Of a stretch of 64,000 nt of DNA, positions 17,698 to 27,803 are shown in pieces; position 1 is the first letter of the stretch; every line of letters begins with the position of its first letter. Source of the stretch: Sporichthya polymorpha DSM 43042. Its GTDB lineage: Bacteria; Actinomycetota; Actinomycetes; Sporichthyales; Sporichthyaceae. Under the pieces are notes generated by a model. That model saw only the letters and a list, made by a program, of their open reading frames with translations. It was not told the DNA's origin and made no database searches. The DNA is taken from assembly GCF_000384115.1 (NCBI RefSeq), contig NZ_KB913029.1, forward strand, positions 4,129,057 to 4,193,056, read 5' to 3'. The translations under genes and the position numbers were made by a program.

Positions 17698-18977
17698 GGC
17701 ATCTCCTTCCCGAGCGGCACAGTCCCGGTGGACCAGGCGTCGAGGGTGTCGTCGGCGGGGCAGCGGCCCCGTTCGACGTAGCGGTCGGTGAACGAACTGA
17801 GCGCGGGGGCGAGCCCGGCGGCTTCGAGGCGGCCGAGGGCGCCGAGGGCGGCGGTGAAGCAGCCCTTCGCGGCGACGGCGAGTTCGGGGTCGGCGAGGGC
17901 GTCCCGGCGGGCGCGGGCCAGCACGGACGGGTCGGGCGGGACGCACTCCAGCGCCTCCCGGGCGCGGTCGGCCGCGGTCGGGTCGGAGCACAGTGCCCAC
18001 ACCAGGGCGAGCGCGGCGCCGGCGTCGGCCTCGGTCCGCTGGGCGTCGACCACGCGGAGCTCGAGGTGCCCCCGCGGACGGACCGGCGGGAACAACGTCG
18101 TCAGGTGGTAGGCCAGGTCGGCCTCGGTCACCGGCCGGGGCCCGCGCCCGCGGAGCCAGTCGCGAAACGTCAGGCCGGGCGGGGCGCTCCAGTCCGGGCC
18201 CTCGGTCCGGATGCACAGCACCGGCGCGGCGAGGGCGTACTCGGTCCACGCGGTGCGCGGGTCGAGGCCGGGGACGGGGACGGGTACGGGCCGCGTCCGC
18301 GCCGGGTCGAGCGCCGCCCACACCGCCGCGCGCCCGGAGCGGGTGCCGCCTCCGGGGCCGGCCGCCACGGGGGAGTTGGCGAAGGCCGCGACCAGCACCG
18401 GCGTGAGGGCGTGCAGGAGGTCCCAGCGCGCGTTGACGTCCTCGCCGACGTCGAGGTTGATCTGCACGGCGGCGGTCGAGCACATCATCGAGCGGCCGGC
18501 CGCGCCCTGCCGGTCGAAGTACGCCTCCATCGCCGCGTAGCGCGGTTGCCGGAGGACGCGAACGGGCGGTCGGAGCGGGTCGAGACCGAGGCCGACGAGT
18601 TCGAGACCGGTGCGCGCCAGGGCCGCGCGGAAGGCGGTGACGTCGTCGGTGATGCGGCGCAGACCCTCGACGGGGTCCGGGAACGGGTCGCTGGAGAGTT
18701 CGAGCTGGCCGCCGGGTTCGACGGTGAGGCGGCCGGTCGTCAGCCTGCCGGTGTCGCGGAGATGGGCGGCGGCGGAGCGGGCGAGGTCGAGATCGACGGG
18801 GGAGAGCTGGCGAGCCGGGTCGCCACGGTGGCGCAGGAGCCATTCGAGTTCGATGCCGACGAGGCGCGGCGGCCCGGTCTTGAAGCACGTGCTCGCGACG
18901 TAGGTCTCCGCGGCGACCTCGGAGAACCGCTCCGCGGCGTACCCCCGGTCCATGCGTCGGCCCCGGCGTTCGTCCAT
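17694..18977 (-). CDS. egtA: Glutamate-cysteine ligase EgtA
   Basis: Makes gamma-glutamylcysteine, the sulfur donor for EgtB. The 427-residue protein has the GCS2-type features GIELEWLL near residue 40, SSDPFP, the FDRQGAAGRSMMCSTAAVQINLD-type metal/substrate strand and GHLELRVVDAQ. The ATG at 18977 is preceded by GGAGGTGG at good spacing, so the upstream extension to 19082 is rejected. It is the first gene of egtABCD and diverges from acnA; TAGGGT on the minus strand (19051-19046) is a possible -10. Confidence 0.93.
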   Translation of the reverse strand: MDERRGRRMDRGYAAERFSEVAAETYVASTCFKTGPPRLVGIELEWLLRHRGDPARQLSPVDLDLARSAAAHLRDTGRLTTGRLTVEPGGQLELSSDPFPDPVEGLRRITDDVTAFRAALARTGLELVGLGLDPLRPPVRVLRQPRYAAMEAYFDRQGAAGRSMMCSTAAVQINLDVGEDVNARWDLLHALTPVLVAAFANSPVAAGPGGGTRSGRAAVWAALDPARTRPVPVPVPGLDPRTAWTEYALAAPVLCIRTEGPDWSAPPGLTFRDWLRGRGPRPVTEADLAYHLTTLFPPVRPRGHLELRVVDAQRTEADAGAALALVWALCSDPTAADRAREALECVPPDPSVLARARRDALADPELAVAAKGCFTAALGALGRLEAAGLAPALSSFTDRYVERGRCPADDTLDAWSTGTVPLGKEMP

Positions 18978-19122
18978 GGCCGCCACCTCCGGTCGCCCTC
19001 GGCTCGAGCAGGTGCGCGCGAACTGCCCGTCCGCACGTTCTTCGAACCCTAGGCACCCCCACCGACATTCCGGGACCGCCAAATCTGATGATCAGCTGAC
19101 GATCGGGTGCGCTACCATTGTG

Positions 19123-19136
19123 TCTCGACATCAAGA
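19123..19136. promoter_or_regulatory. Dyad operator candidate upstream of acnA
   Basis: TCTCGACATCAAGA is an imperfect dyad of the form TCTYGA-N2-TCRAGA, 97 bases before the acnA start and just after TACCAT (19113-19118), a plausible -10. It would lie over the transcription start. The cognate regulator is not identifiable here. Confidence 0.45.
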
Positions 19137-19152
19137 TACTTCGGATCGAGAC

Positions 19153-19171
19153 AGAAGTAAGGCTTACCTCA
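19153..19171. promoter_or_regulatory. DtxR/IdeR-type iron box candidate upstream of acnA
   Basis: AGAAGTAAGGCTTACCTCA aligns with the DtxR/IdeR consensus TTAGGTTAGGCTAACCTAA at about 13 of 19 positions and contains the palindrome GTAAG-G-CTTAC. It lies about 60 bases before the GTG of acnA. Aconitase control by iron regulators is known in related organisms; binding here is inference. Confidence 0.5.
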
Positions 19172-19232
19172 CAAACTTCGGCCCGCGGCACGGGCGGGAG
19201 GATGACGAGGTGTGCGGAGAGAGGGAGACGTC

Positions 19233-22043
19233 GTGAGCGCTTCGGTGGACAGCTTCGGCAGCCGCGGGACCTTGGCGGTCGGGAACAACAGCTACGAGAT
19301 CTACCGGCTGAGCGCGGTCGAGGGTGCGGCGAGCCTCCCGTTCAGTCTGAAGGTCCTGCTCGAGAACCTGCTGCGGACCGAGGACGGCGCGAACATCACC
19401 GCCGACCACATCCGCGCGCTCGGCGGTTGGGACCCTACGGCGGAGCCGGACACGGAGATCCAGTTCACCCCGGCCCGCGTCGTGATGCAGGACTTCACCG
19501 GCGTCCCCTGCGTCGTCGACCTCGCGACCATGCGTGAGGCCGTCCGCGACCTCGGCGGCGACCCGAACAAGGTCAACCCGCTGGCCCCGGCCGAGCTCGT
19601 CATCGACCACTCCGTGATCGCCGACTTCTTCGGCACCGGCGACGCCTTCGCGCGCAACGTCGAGCTGGAGTACGAGCGCAACTTCGAGCGCTACCAGTTC
19701 CTGCGCTGGGGCCAGACGGCCTTCGACGAGTTCAAGGTCGTCCCGCCCGGCACCGGCATCGTGCACCAGGTCAACATCGAGCACCTGGCGCGCGTCGTGA
19801 TGGTCCGCGACGGGAAGGCGTACCCGGACACCTGCGTCGGGACCGACTCGCACACGACGATGGTCAACGGCCTCGGCGTCCTCGCCTGGGGCGTGGGTGG
19901 CATCGAGGCGGAGTCGGCCCTGCTCGGCCAGCCGGTGTCGATGCTCATCCCGCGCGTCGTCGGCTTCAAGCTCTCCGGTGAGCTGCCGGACGGCGTCACC
20001 GCGACCGACCTCGTTCTGACGATCACCGAGATGCTGCGCGAGCACAAGGTCGTCGGCAAGTTCGTCGAGTTCTACGGCCCCGGCGTCTCCGCCGTGCCGC
20101 TCGCGAACCGCGCCACCATCGGCAACATGAGCCCGGAGTACGGCTCGACCGCCGCGATGTTCCCGATCGACGGCGAGACCCTGAAGTACCTCGAGCTGAC
20201 GGGCCGTCCGGCCGAGCAGATCGCGCTCGTCGAGGCGTACTGCAAGGAGCAGGGCCTCTGGCACGACCCGTCCGCGGAGCCGCGGTTCTCCGAGCACATC
20301 GAGCTCGACCTCTCGACGGTCGTCGCCTCGATCGCCGGCCCGAAGCGCCCGCAGGACCGCATCGCGCTGACCGACGCCCAGGCCGCGTTCCGCACCAGCC
20401 TGCGGGACTACGTCGACCACACCGACTTCGACGAGCGCGACTGCAGCGAGGTCGACCACGCCTCCGCCGCCTCGTTCCCGGCCAGCGACCCCGCGGGCGC
20501 GGCGCCCGGCGACGAGCACGCCGACGAGACCAACGGCGCCCCGCGCGTCCCGGTCGGTGCCGGCAGCGGCCGCCCGTCGAAGTCGACGTCCGTCACGCTC
20601 GCCGACGGCTCCACCTTCGAGATCGACCACGGCGTCGTCACGATCGCCGCGATCACCTCGTGCACCAACACCTCCAACCCGTCGGTCATGATCGGCGCGG
20701 CGCTCGTCGCGAAGAAGGCCGTGGAGCGTGGCCTGACCCGCAAGCCGTGGGTGAAGACGACCCTGGCCCCGGGTTCGCAGGTCGTCTCGGACTACTACGA
20801 CCGCGCCGGTCTGACGCCGTACCTCGACAAGGTCGGCTTCAACCTCGTCGGCTACGGCTGCACGACCTGCATCGGCAACTCCGGCCCGCTGCTGCCCGAG
20901 ATCAGTCAGGCGATCAACGACGCGGACCTCGCCGTCACCGCAGTGCTCTCCGGCAACCGCAACTTCGAGGGCCGGATCAACCCCGACGTGAAGATGAACT
21001 ACCTCGCGTCGCCGCCGCTCGTCGTCGCCTACGCGATCGCCGGGACCATGGACATCGACATCCTCAACGACCCGCTGGCGACCGACCCCGAGGGCAAGCC
21101 GGTCTACCTGCGCGACATCTGGCCGTCGACGGCCGAGGTCGAGGAGGTCCTCGCGGGCGCGGTGACGCAGGACATGTTCCTCAAGGACTACGCGGACGTC
21201 TTCGCCGGCGATCAGCGCTGGCAGTCGCTGCCGACGCCGACCGGCTCGACCTTCGAGTGGGACGCGAACTCCACCTACGTCCGCAAGCCCCCCTACTTCG
21301 AGGGCATGGCGATGGAGCCGTCGCCGGTCAGCGACATCACCGGCGCGCGGGTGCTCGCGAAGCTCGGCGACTCGGTCACGACCGACCACATCTCGCCGGC
21401 CGGCTCGATCAAGGCCGACTCGCCCGCGGGCAAGTACCTGACCGAGAACGGCGTCGCCCGGGCCGACTTCAACTCCTACGGCTCGCGCCGCGGGAACCAC
21501 GAGGTCATGATCCGCGGCACGTTCGCGAACATCCGGCTCCGCAACCAGCTCGTGCCGGGCGTCGAGGGGGGCTTCACCCGCGACTTCAGCCCCCTCGCTG
21601 CCGAGGCCGGCCAGCAGAGCACGATCTACGACGCCTCGGTGAACTACCAGGCCGCCGGCATCCCGCTGGTGATCCTGGCCGGCAAGGAGTACGGCTCCGG
21701 GTCCTCCCGTGACTGGGCGGCCAAGGGCACCGCGCTGCTGGGTGTGAAGGCCGTCATCGCCGAGTCCTACGAGCGCATCCACCGCTCGAACCTGATCGGC
21801 ATGGGCGTTCTGCCGCTGCAGTTCCCGGAGGGCCAGACGGCCGACTCGCTGGGCCTGACCGGCGAGGAGACGTTCGACATCGTCGGCGTGGACACCCTCA
21901 ACGGCGGGGAGATCCCCTCCGAGGTGACGGTGCGCGCCGGGAATGTGGAGTTCGCCGCCAAGGTCCGGATCGACACCCCCGGCGAGGCGGACTACTACCG
22001 CCACGGCGGCATCATGCAGTACGTGCTCCGCAAGCTCATTTGA
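19233..22043 (+). CDS. acnA: Aconitate hydratase AcnA
   Basis: [4Fe-4S] enzyme interconverting citrate and isocitrate in the TCA cycle. The 936-residue product carries the cluster cysteines in SCTNTSNPS (near residue 475) and CTTCIGNSG (near 543), and the substrate loops [13 protein letters not shown] and DSHTTMVNG. Before the cysteine domain there is a roughly 45-residue Ala/Pro/Asp-rich insert ([20 protein letters not shown]), longer than in enterobacterial AcnA. GTG 19233 has a GAGGGAGA ribosome site 5 bases upstream, so ATG 19212 is rejected. Upstream sequence has iron-box-like and dyad sites. It is followed by dxs after a palindrome. Confidence 0.97.
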   Translation: MSASVDSFGSRGTLAVGNNSYEIYRLSAVEGAASLPFSLKVLLENLLRTEDGANITADHIRALGGWDPTAEPDTEIQFTPARVVMQDFTGVPCVVDLATMREAVRDLGGDPNKVNPLAPAELVIDHSVIADFFGTGDAFARNVELEYERNFERYQFLRWGQTAFDEFKVVPPGTGIVHQVNIEHLARVVMVRDGKAYPDTCVGTDSHTTMVNGLGVLAWGVGGIEAESALLGQPVSMLIPRVVGFKLSGELPDGVTATDLVLTITEMLREHKVVGKFVEFYGPGVSAVPLANRATIGNMSPEYGSTAAMFPIDGETLKYLELTGRPAEQIALVEAYCKEQGLWHDPSAEPRFSEHIELDLSTVVASIAGPKRPQDRIALTDAQAAFRTSLRDYVDHTDFDERDCSEVDHASAASFPASDPAGAAPGDEHADETNGAPRVPVGAGSGRPSKSTSVTLADGSTFEIDHGVVTIAAITSCTNTSNPSVMIGAALVAKKAVERGLTRKPWVKTTLAPGSQVVSDYYDRAGLTPYLDKVGFNLVGYGCTTCIGNSGPLLPEISQAINDADLAVTAVLSGNRNFEGRINPDVKMNYLASPPLVVAYAIAGTMDIDILNDPLATDPEGKPVYLRDIWPSTAEVEEVLAGAVTQDMFLKDYADVFAGDQRWQSLPTPTGSTFEWDANSTYVRKPPYFEGMAMEPSPVSDITGARVLAKLGDSVTTDHISPAGSIKADSPAGKYLTENGVARADFNSYGSRRGNHEVMIRGTFANIRLRNQLVPGVEGGFTRDFSPLAAEAGQQSTIYDASVNYQAAGIPLVILAGKEYGSGSSRDWAAKGTALLGVKAVIAESYERIHRSNLIGMGVLPLQFPEGQTADSLGLTGEETFDIVGVDTLNGGEIPSEVTVRAGNVEFAAKVRIDTPGEADYYRHGGIMQYVLRKLI

Positions 22044-22048
22044 TTCGT

Positions 22049-22094
22049 TGCGTCCGGCCAACTGAGGGCTGTAGGCCACAATTGGCCGGACGCA
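22049..22094. repeat. Intergenic palindrome, copy D (TGCGTCCG family variant)
   Basis: TGCGTCCGGCCAA (22049-22061) and its exact complement (22082-22094), with a 20-base loop. Outer bases match the other TGCGTCC elements but the inner arm differs. It occupies the acnA-dxs gap and may terminate acnA transcripts. Confidence 0.88.
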
Positions 22095-22116
22095 CGCGAA
22101 AGTTCTGGAGGACTGG

Positions 22117-24033
22117 GTGGGGTTGCTCGAGGAGATCTCGGGGCCGGCAGACGTCAAGCGCCTGAGGCCCGCCGAGCTCGAGACGCTCGCCGCGGAGATC
22201 CGGAACTTCCTCGTCGAGGCGGTCTCGCGCACCGGGGGCCACCTCGGGCCGAACCTCGGCGCGGTCGAGCTCTCGATCGCGCTGCACCGGGTCTTCGACT
22301 CCCCGCGGGACCGGATCGTCTGGGACACCGGGCACCAGGCCTACGTCCACAAGATCCTCACCGGGCGGGCGGCGGACTTCACCACCCTGCGCCAGAAGGG
22401 CGGCCTGTCGGGCTACCCGTGCCGGGCGGAGTCCGACCACGACGTCATCGAGAACTCCCACGCGTCGACCGCCCTGTCCTACGCGGACGGCCTGGCCAAG
22501 GCGTACGCGCTGCAGGGGGAGACCGACCGCGCGGTCGTCGCGGTCGTCGGTGACGGCGCCCTGACCGGCGGCATGGCCTGGGAGGCGCTGAACAACATCG
22601 CCGCCGCGCCGGACCGGCCGGTCGTCATCGTCGTCAACGACAACGAGCGCTCGTACGCGCCGACGATCGGCGGGCTCGCCAACCACCTCTCGGTGCTGCG
22701 CACCAAGCCGAACTACGAGCGGTTCCTGCGCTGGAGCGGCACCCGCGTCCAGCAGACGCCGGTGGTCGGGCGCACGGCGTTCCACGCCCTGCACGGGCTC
22801 AAGAAGGGCCTCAAGGACTGGCTGGCCCCGCAGGGGATGTTCGAGGACCTCGGGCTCAAGTACGTCGGCCCGATCGACGGCCACGACATCGGGGCCCTCG
22901 AGGCCGCTCTGATGCGGGCGCGCAACTTCGGCGGGCCCGTGATCGTCCACGCGATCACGCGCAAGGGTGCCGGCTACGCCCACGCCGAGAACGACCTCGC
23001 CGACCACTTCCACGGCATCGGCGTCCACGACCCGCTGACCGGCCGCCCGCTCGCGGCCAAGAGCGGCCCGTCGTGGACGTCGGTCTTCGCCGACGAGATG
23101 GTCGCCGTCGCCGACGAGCGGCCCGACGTCGTCGCGATCACCGCGGCGATGCTGATCCCGGTCGGTCTGCACCACTTCGCCGACAAGCACCCGAACCGCG
23201 TCTTCGACGTCGGCATCGCCGAGCAGCACGCGGTGACCTCCGCGGCCGGTCTCGCGATGGGCGGGCTGCACCCCGTCGTCGCGGTCTACTCGACGTTCCT
23301 CAATCGCGCCTTCGACCAGGTCCTGATGGACGTGGCGCTGCACGGCTGCGGTGTGACGTTCGTGCTCGACCGCGCCGGGGTCACCGGCGAGGACGGGTCC
23401 TCGCACCACGGCATGTGGGATCTCGCGATGCTGCAGCCGGTCCCCGGCCTGCGCCTCGCGGCCCCGCGCGACGCGACCCAGCTGCGCGCGCAGCTGCGCG
23501 AGGCGCTCGACGTGAACGACGCCCCCACCGTGGTCCGCTTCCCGAAGGGGACGGCCCCGGAGGAGGTCCCCGCGATCGACCGTGTCGGCGGCGTCGACGT
23601 GCTGCACCGCGCGGGGGAGCCGGACGTCCTGCTCATCTCCGTCGGTGCCATGGCGACGACCTGCCTCGACGTCGCGGAGCGCCTCGGCGACCAGGGCGTC
23701 GGTGTCACGGTGGTGGACCCGCGCTGGGTCAAGCCGGTCGACCCGGCGCTCGTCGAGCTCGCCGCCGGGTATCGCCTGGTGGTGACCGTCGAGGACTCCG
23801 GCCGGGTCGGCGGTGTCGGTGCGACGATCGCGCAGGCGCTGCGGGACGCCCGGGTGCGCACGCCGGTCCGCGACTTCGGCATCCCGCTGCAGTTCCTGCC
23901 CCACGGGACGCGCATCGAGGTCCTGGCGGAGATCGGCCTGACGCCGCAGGAGATCTCCCGCGAGGTCGTCGAGATCGTCGCCGGCCTGTCGGACGTACCC
24001 GAGTCCGCCGACCGTCCCGCCCCACGTGCCTGA
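22117..24033 (+). CDS. dxs: 1-deoxy-D-xylulose-5-phosphate synthase
   Basis: Thiamine diphosphate enzyme condensing pyruvate and glyceraldehyde 3-phosphate, first step of the MEP isoprenoid pathway. The 638-residue protein has [11 protein letters not shown], the ThDP motif [16 protein letters not shown] near residue 145, the acid in [11 protein letters not shown] near residue 370 and [15 protein letters not shown], all in normal order. GTG 22117 has CTGGAGGA 4 bases upstream. Its 3' end overlaps the FAD oxidoreductase gene by 8 bases. No second dxs is present in the window. Confidence 0.97.
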   Translation: MGLLEEISGPADVKRLRPAELETLAAEIRNFLVEAVSRTGGHLGPNLGAVELSIALHRVFDSPRDRIVWDTGHQAYVHKILTGRAADFTTLRQKGGLSGYPCRAESDHDVIENSHASTALSYADGLAKAYALQGETDRAVVAVVGDGALTGGMAWEALNNIAAAPDRPVVIVVNDNERSYAPTIGGLANHLSVLRTKPNYERFLRWSGTRVQQTPVVGRTAFHALHGLKKGLKDWLAPQGMFEDLGLKYVGPIDGHDIGALEAALMRARNFGGPVIVHAITRKGAGYAHAENDLADHFHGIGVHDPLTGRPLAAKSGPSWTSVFADEMVAVADERPDVVAITAAMLIPVGLHHFADKHPNRVFDVGIAEQHAVTSAAGLAMGGLHPVVAVYSTFLNRAFDQVLMDVALHGCGVTFVLDRAGVTGEDGSSHHGMWDLAMLQPVPGLRLAAPRDATQLRAQLREALDVNDAPTVVRFPKGTAPEEVPAIDRVGGVDVLHRAGEPDVLLISVGAMATTCLDVAERLGDQGVGVTVVDPRWVKPVDPALVELAAGYRLVVTVEDSGRVGGVGATIAQALRDARVRTPVRDFGIPLQFLPHGTRIEVLAEIGLTPQEISREVVEIVAGLSDVPESADRPAPRA

Positions 24034-25483
24034 GGCTCATTCCGAGCCTGTTCCGGCCGACGGGCCGACGGGCGCTCCCGAGCCCGCGCTGATCGAGCGC
24101 ACCTCGCGTGAACGCACGTCCGTCGACCTGCTCGTCCTCGGGGCCGGGACCGCCGGCCTGGCCGCCGCCGCCCGCGCGGCCCGCCGGGGGCGCAGCGTCC
24201 TGGTCCTCGACCACGCCGAGCACGTCGGCGGTCTCGCCGCCAGCTTCGACCTCGCCGGGATGTCCGTCGACTACGGCAGCCACCGGCTCCCGGCCCGCCT
24301 CGCCCCGGACGTCCTCGCCGACCTGGAGAAGCTGCTCGGGCCGGACCTGCAGACCCGCCGGCGCACCGCCCGCGTGCGGGTCGCCGACCGCTGGGTGCCG
24401 CTCGAGCGTCCCGCGTCGGACCTGCGGCGCCTGCTCCCGCACCCGATGGTCACCGCGATGATCTGGGACGCGACCCGCACCGCCCTGCACCGCCGCGGTG
24501 GCGAGGACTACGCCGACGCGATGCGCGCCCGGGTCGGCCGGCGGATCTACGACGCCGTCCACGAGCCCTACGCCCGCAAGATCTGGAACCAGCCCGGCTC
24601 CCGGCTCGACGCCGACGCGACCGGCCGGATCGTCGGCGCCGACATCACCTGGCGGGCCGGTCGCAAGTACCGCGCGGCGGGCTCGGAGTACCGGTACCCG
24701 CGCCGCGGATTCGGGCAGATCGCGGCCGCGCTGGCCGACGCCGCCGTCGAGGCGGGGGCGGAGATCCGGCTCGGCACGGAGATTGACGCCGTCGAGCCCG
24801 CGTTCGGCTCGGTGACCGTGAGAACCTTGGAGGGCGCAAGTCTGACGGGTCGTCACGCGTTCTCGACGCTGCCGCTGCCCCGGCTTGCGCGCTCGACGCG
24901 ACCCGGTCCGCCGCTGGGGGCGATCGAGACCGCGACGCGCCTGCGCTTCCGCGCGATGGTGCTGGTCTTCCTCGTCCACGAGGGCGGCCGGTGGACCCCG
25001 CACGACTGCCACCACCTCCCCGGCGACGACACCCCGGTGCTCCGGATCTCCGAGCCCGCGAACTACCGCGACAACGCCGAGGACCCCACGGGGCACACGG
25101 TGCTCTGCGCGGAACTGCCCTGCGCCGTCGGGGACGAGATCTGGACCGCGAGCGAGGCCGACCTCGCCGACCTCGTGGTCGAAGCGGCGGCGCGCACCGA
25201 CCTGCCGGCGATCCGGGTGGCGCAGGTCCAGGTCCACCGCTCGGCGATGTACTACCCGACCTACACCCTCGGTTACGACCGCGACCTCCACGGCCTGGAC
25301 TCCTGGCTGCGCGGCATCCCGTCCGTCACCTCGTTCGGGCGGTTCGGGCTGTTCTTCCACGACAACACCCACCACGCCCTGCTCCTGGCCCGGGAGGCGG
25401 TCAACGCCCTCGGCCCCGACGGCGCGTTCGACCACCTCCAATGGGAACGCGGGCGCGAACGCGTCGAGGCGTTGCTCGACTGA
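24026..25483 (+). CDS. FAD-dependent oxidoreductase, protoporphyrinogen oxidase/amine oxidase superfamily
   Basis: A 485-residue flavoprotein with the dinucleotide loop [20 protein letters not shown] near residue 35, [14 protein letters not shown] after it, and a C-terminal [24 protein letters not shown] that replaces the usual flavin-binding end. The family resembles sugar-nucleotide mutase or desaturase-type FAD proteins; substrate is unknown. GTG 24026 overlaps the dxs stop, so it is likely cotranscribed with dxs, hinting at isoprenoid or cell-wall lipid metabolism, which is only inference. The transcript meets convergent rnd at a palindrome. Confidence 0.82.
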   Translation: MPEAHSEPVPADGPTGAPEPALIERTSRERTSVDLLVLGAGTAGLAAAARAARRGRSVLVLDHAEHVGGLAASFDLAGMSVDYGSHRLPARLAPDVLADLEKLLGPDLQTRRRTARVRVADRWVPLERPASDLRRLLPHPMVTAMIWDATRTALHRRGGEDYADAMRARVGRRIYDAVHEPYARKIWNQPGSRLDADATGRIVGADITWRAGRKYRAAGSEYRYPRRGFGQIAAALADAAVEAGAEIRLGTEIDAVEPAFGSVTVRTLEGASLTGRHAFSTLPLPRLARSTRPGPPLGAIETATRLRFRAMVLVFLVHEGGRWTPHDCHHLPGDDTPVLRISEPANYRDNAEDPTGHTVLCAELPCAVGDEIWTASEADLADLVVEAAARTDLPAIRVAQVQVHRSAMYYPTYTLGYDRDLHGLDSWLRGIPSVTSFGRFGLFFHDNTHHALLLAREAVNALGPDGAFDHLQWERGRERVEALLD

Positions 25484-25489
25484 CCGTTG

Positions 25490-25531
25490 CGTCCGACGAT
25501 GTGGCCGCAATTGCAGCCACTTCTTCGGACG
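25490..25531. repeat. 42-bp intergenic palindrome, copy B (TGCGTCCG family)
   Basis: Left arm CGTCCGACGATGTGG (25490-25504) and right arm CCACTTCTTCGGACG (25517-25531) pair with two mismatches around the loop CCGCAATTGCAG. It lies between the convergent FAD oxidoreductase and rnd genes. Its left arm is identical to copy A; its right arm is the complement of the left arm of copy C apart from one base. Confidence 0.92.
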
Positions 25532-25539
25532 TTGCGACC

Positions 25540-26841
25540 TCAGGAGGCGTCGGGCTCCGCGGCAGCGGTGGCGGCGGCCTCGGTGGCCTCGGTGGCGTCC
25601 GCGGCGGCCTGGGTCGCGGTCTGGAGGCCGGAGACGATGACCTCGGCGGTCAGGGCGATCTGCCAGGGGCGGGCGCCGTAGCCCTCGAGGGCTACGGTGA
25701 TGACCTCGAGCGTCGGGTTCTCCGGCGGGGACCAGGCGATGCGCCGGACGTAGTCCGGGGCGAGGAGGTTCTCCGCCGGGAGCTTGTTGGCGTCGGCGAC
25801 GGCCCCGACGGCGGCGCGCAGGGCCGCCAGGCGGGCTGCGGCGGCCGGGTCGCGTTCGGCCCAGCTGCGCGGCGGCGGGGGGCCCGTGGAGGGCAGGTGG
25901 GCGGGCGGGAGCTGGTCGTCCGGGAGCGCCCGGGCGGCCTCGATGGCGGCGAACCACGTCCCGGCCGCGCGGCGGGTCGAGCGGCCGCCGAAGACCGGCA
26001 TCGCGGAGAGCTGCTCGACCGACGTCGGCATCGCGAGCGCCGCCTCGACGATCGCGCTGTCCGGCAGGATCCGCCCGGGGGCGATGTCGCGGGTGGCGGC
26101 CATGCGGTCGCGGGTCTCCCACAGCGCGCGCACGACCGCGAGCTGGCGGGCCCGGCGGACCCGGTGCAGGCCGGAGACCCGACGCCACGGGTCGACCCGG
26201 GGTCCCGGCAGCGGGTTGGCGACGATCGCCGCGAACTCCTGGTGGGCCCACTCCAGCTTCCCGTCGGCCCGGAGCTGGTCCTCGAGTGCGTCGCGGAGCT
26301 CGACGAGGACCTCGACGTCGAGGGCGGCGTAGCGCAGCCAGGGTTCGGGGAGGGGCCGGACCGACCAGTCGACCGCGGAATGGCCCTTCTCCAGCGTCAG
26401 GCCGAGGACGCCCTCGACCATGCTCCCGAGCCCGACGCGGGGATAGCCGAGGAGACGTCCGGCGAGCTCGGTGTCGAAGATCCGCTCCGGGCGGAGCCCG
26501 ACCTCGGCCAGGCACGGGATGTCCTGGCTGGCCGCGTGCAAGACCCATTCGAGCCCGCTCACGGCGTCGATGATCGGGGTGAGGTCCGGGCAGGCGATGG
26601 GGTCGATGAGGAGGATCCCCGAGCCGCGGCGCTGCATCTGGATCAGGTACGCCCGCTGGCCGTAGCGGTAACCGGACGCGCGCTCGGCGTCGACGGCCAC
26701 CGGCCCACTGCCGGCCGCCAGCGCGGCGGCTCCTGCGGCCAGGCTCTCGGCGGTTTCGATCACCGGCGGTACTCCGCCGGCCGGTTCGAGCAGGGGGACC
26801 GGTCCGTCGCCGTCGCGCGTGTCGTCGGCGGGGCTGGTCAC
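25540..26841 (-). CDS. rnd: Ribonuclease D family 3'-5' exonuclease with HRDC domain
   Basis: A DEDDy exonuclease trimming RNA 3' ends. Of 433 residues, the first half holds the exonuclease motifs: VAVDAERASG (DxE), FDTELAGRLLGY (D) and the YAALDVEVLVEL (YxxxD) motif; the HRDC domain follows at about residues 210-290 (LHRVRRARQLAVVRALWETRDRMA). The C-terminal tail is Ala/Thr-rich. GTG 26841 is preferred since TAACGT lies 7 bases upstream, a leaderless arrangement. Mycobacterial synteny places rnd next to dxs, as here. Confidence 0.93.
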   Translation of the reverse strand: MTSPADDTRDGDGPVPLLEPAGGVPPVIETAESLAAGAAALAAGSGPVAVDAERASGYRYGQRAYLIQMQRRGSGILLIDPIACPDLTPIIDAVSGLEWVLHAASQDIPCLAEVGLRPERIFDTELAGRLLGYPRVGLGSMVEGVLGLTLEKGHSAVDWSVRPLPEPWLRYAALDVEVLVELRDALEDQLRADGKLEWAHQEFAAIVANPLPGPRVDPWRRVSGLHRVRRARQLAVVRALWETRDRMAATRDIAPGRILPDSAIVEAALAMPTSVEQLSAMPVFGGRSTRRAAGTWFAAIEAARALPDDQLPPAHLPSTGPPPPRSWAERDPAAAARLAALRAAVGAVADANKLPAENLLAPDYVRRIAWSPPENPTLEVITVALEGYGARPWQIALTAEVIVSGLQTATQAAADATEATEAAATAAAEPDAS

Positions 26842-26848
26842 GGGCCTT

Positions 26849-26854
26849 ACGTTA
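26849..26854 (-). promoter_or_regulatory. Leaderless -10 of rnd
   Basis: TAACGT on the minus strand ends 7 bases before the GTG at 26841, so the transcript probably begins at the start codon. Confidence 0.55.
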
Positions 26855-26903
26855 CGGCGTCGCGCCCGGCGCGCGCCGTCAGCCTGCACGTTTGTCGTGT
26901 CTT

Positions 26904-26923
26904 CCGGACCGCGAGCGGTCCGG
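26904..26923 (-). terminator. Hairpin after the LuxR-type regulator gene
   Basis: CCGGACCGC and its exact complement around a 2-base loop, downstream of the regulator stop and upstream of rnd. No U-tract follows. The TTCCGGACC edge is shared with the palindrome in the egtB tail. Confidence 0.7.
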
Positions 26924-26956
26924 CCCCCCTGGTCGTGCGTGGTGCGGTGCAGCCGC

Positions 26957-27685
26957 TCAGTCGATCGCGCGCGCCCGGATGGCCGTGGCGACCATGCCCG
27001 CGCGGTCGCCGGTCCCGAGCTTGCGGGCGATGCGGGCGAGGTGGCTCTTCACCGTGAGCGCGGACAGGCCCATGGCCTCGCCGATGTCGCGGTTCGAGCG
27101 GCCCTCGGCCACGTGCCGGAGCACCTCGACCTCGCGCGCGGACAGACCCAGGCGCGTCGCGGCGCGGGCGGCGTCGGAGTCCGGCCCCCCGCCGGTGACG
27201 CGACCCGCCAGCACGCAGCTGCGCACGCGCGCGGCGAGCGCGGCCCGCGCGGCGCGGGCGCCATCCGCGAGCGGCACGACCGCGCAGCCCGCCCAGCCGG
27301 CCCGCTGGAGCTCGGCGAGGAGCAGGATGCCCGAGCCGTCCGGCAGGGCCGCCTCGGCGAGGCAGACATCCCGCGGACCGGCCGTACGGGCCCAGGCGCG
27401 GGCCTGCAGGACCGTGCCGGCCTCGGTCACGTCCTTGGCGCCCAGGGCGCGGAGGCGGCGTACGGCAAGCGCACGGCGGTACGGATCGGCGCCCACCACC
27501 ATCGCGGTGAACCACCCGGTGCGTTCGGCACCGAGCGGCAGGTCGTCCGGAGCGAAACGCGATTCGCGCAGTTCGCGCGACTCGCGGACCAGCGGGGACG
27601 GCACCCGTGGCGGGGGCGGAACCGTGCGGTTCGGTCGCGTCAGGACGGAATTCGCCGCCCGAGGCGCGGATTCGAGGAGCGTCAC
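26957..27685 (-). CDS. LuxR-family response-regulator-like transcription factor
   Basis: A 242-residue regulator: disordered N-terminus to about residue 55, a receiver-like domain (residues 60-160) and a LuxR/NarL HTH (residues 180-240: LSAREVEVLRHVAEGRSNRDIGEAMGLSALTVKSHL). In the receiver the usual phospho-acceptor Asp before LPDGSG is Glu111 (CLAEAALPDGSG), and no sensor kinase gene is nearby, so it is probably not controlled by ordinary phosphorylation. GTG 27685 has GGGAGG upstream. The 118-base upstream gap is AT-rich by local standards and likely holds its promoter. Confidence 0.85.
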   Translation of the reverse strand: MTLLESAPRAANSVLTRPNRTVPPPPRVPSPLVRESRELRESRFAPDDLPLGAERTGWFTAMVVGADPYRRALAVRRLRALGAKDVTEAGTVLQARAWARTAGPRDVCLAEAALPDGSGILLLAELQRAGWAGCAVVPLADGARAARAALAARVRSCVLAGRVTGGGPDSDAARAATRLGLSAREVEVLRHVAEGRSNRDIGEAMGLSALTVKSHLARIARKLGTGDRAGMVATAIRARAID

Positions 27686-27803
27686 GGAACCTCCCGGTGT
27701 TGTGGCCTTTATGAGCCCATCGGCCGATCCGGGAAATTCCTTGAATCCTTCTTTACCGAACTTTACGTTTGAGACGTCACAGAGGCGGGAGTGACAGGAG
27801 GTA

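Noticed and set aside
16237-19191. Single 984-residue EgtA-EgtB fusion
   Set aside because: The upstream part is the wrong frame across egtA; a GTGA overlap and separate motifs show two genes.
19164-22328. A 1054-residue frame opposite acnA
   Set aside because: Composition (runs of Arg, Val, Asp, Gly) is typical of antisense shadow in high-GC DNA; acnA is fully accounted for on the plus strand.
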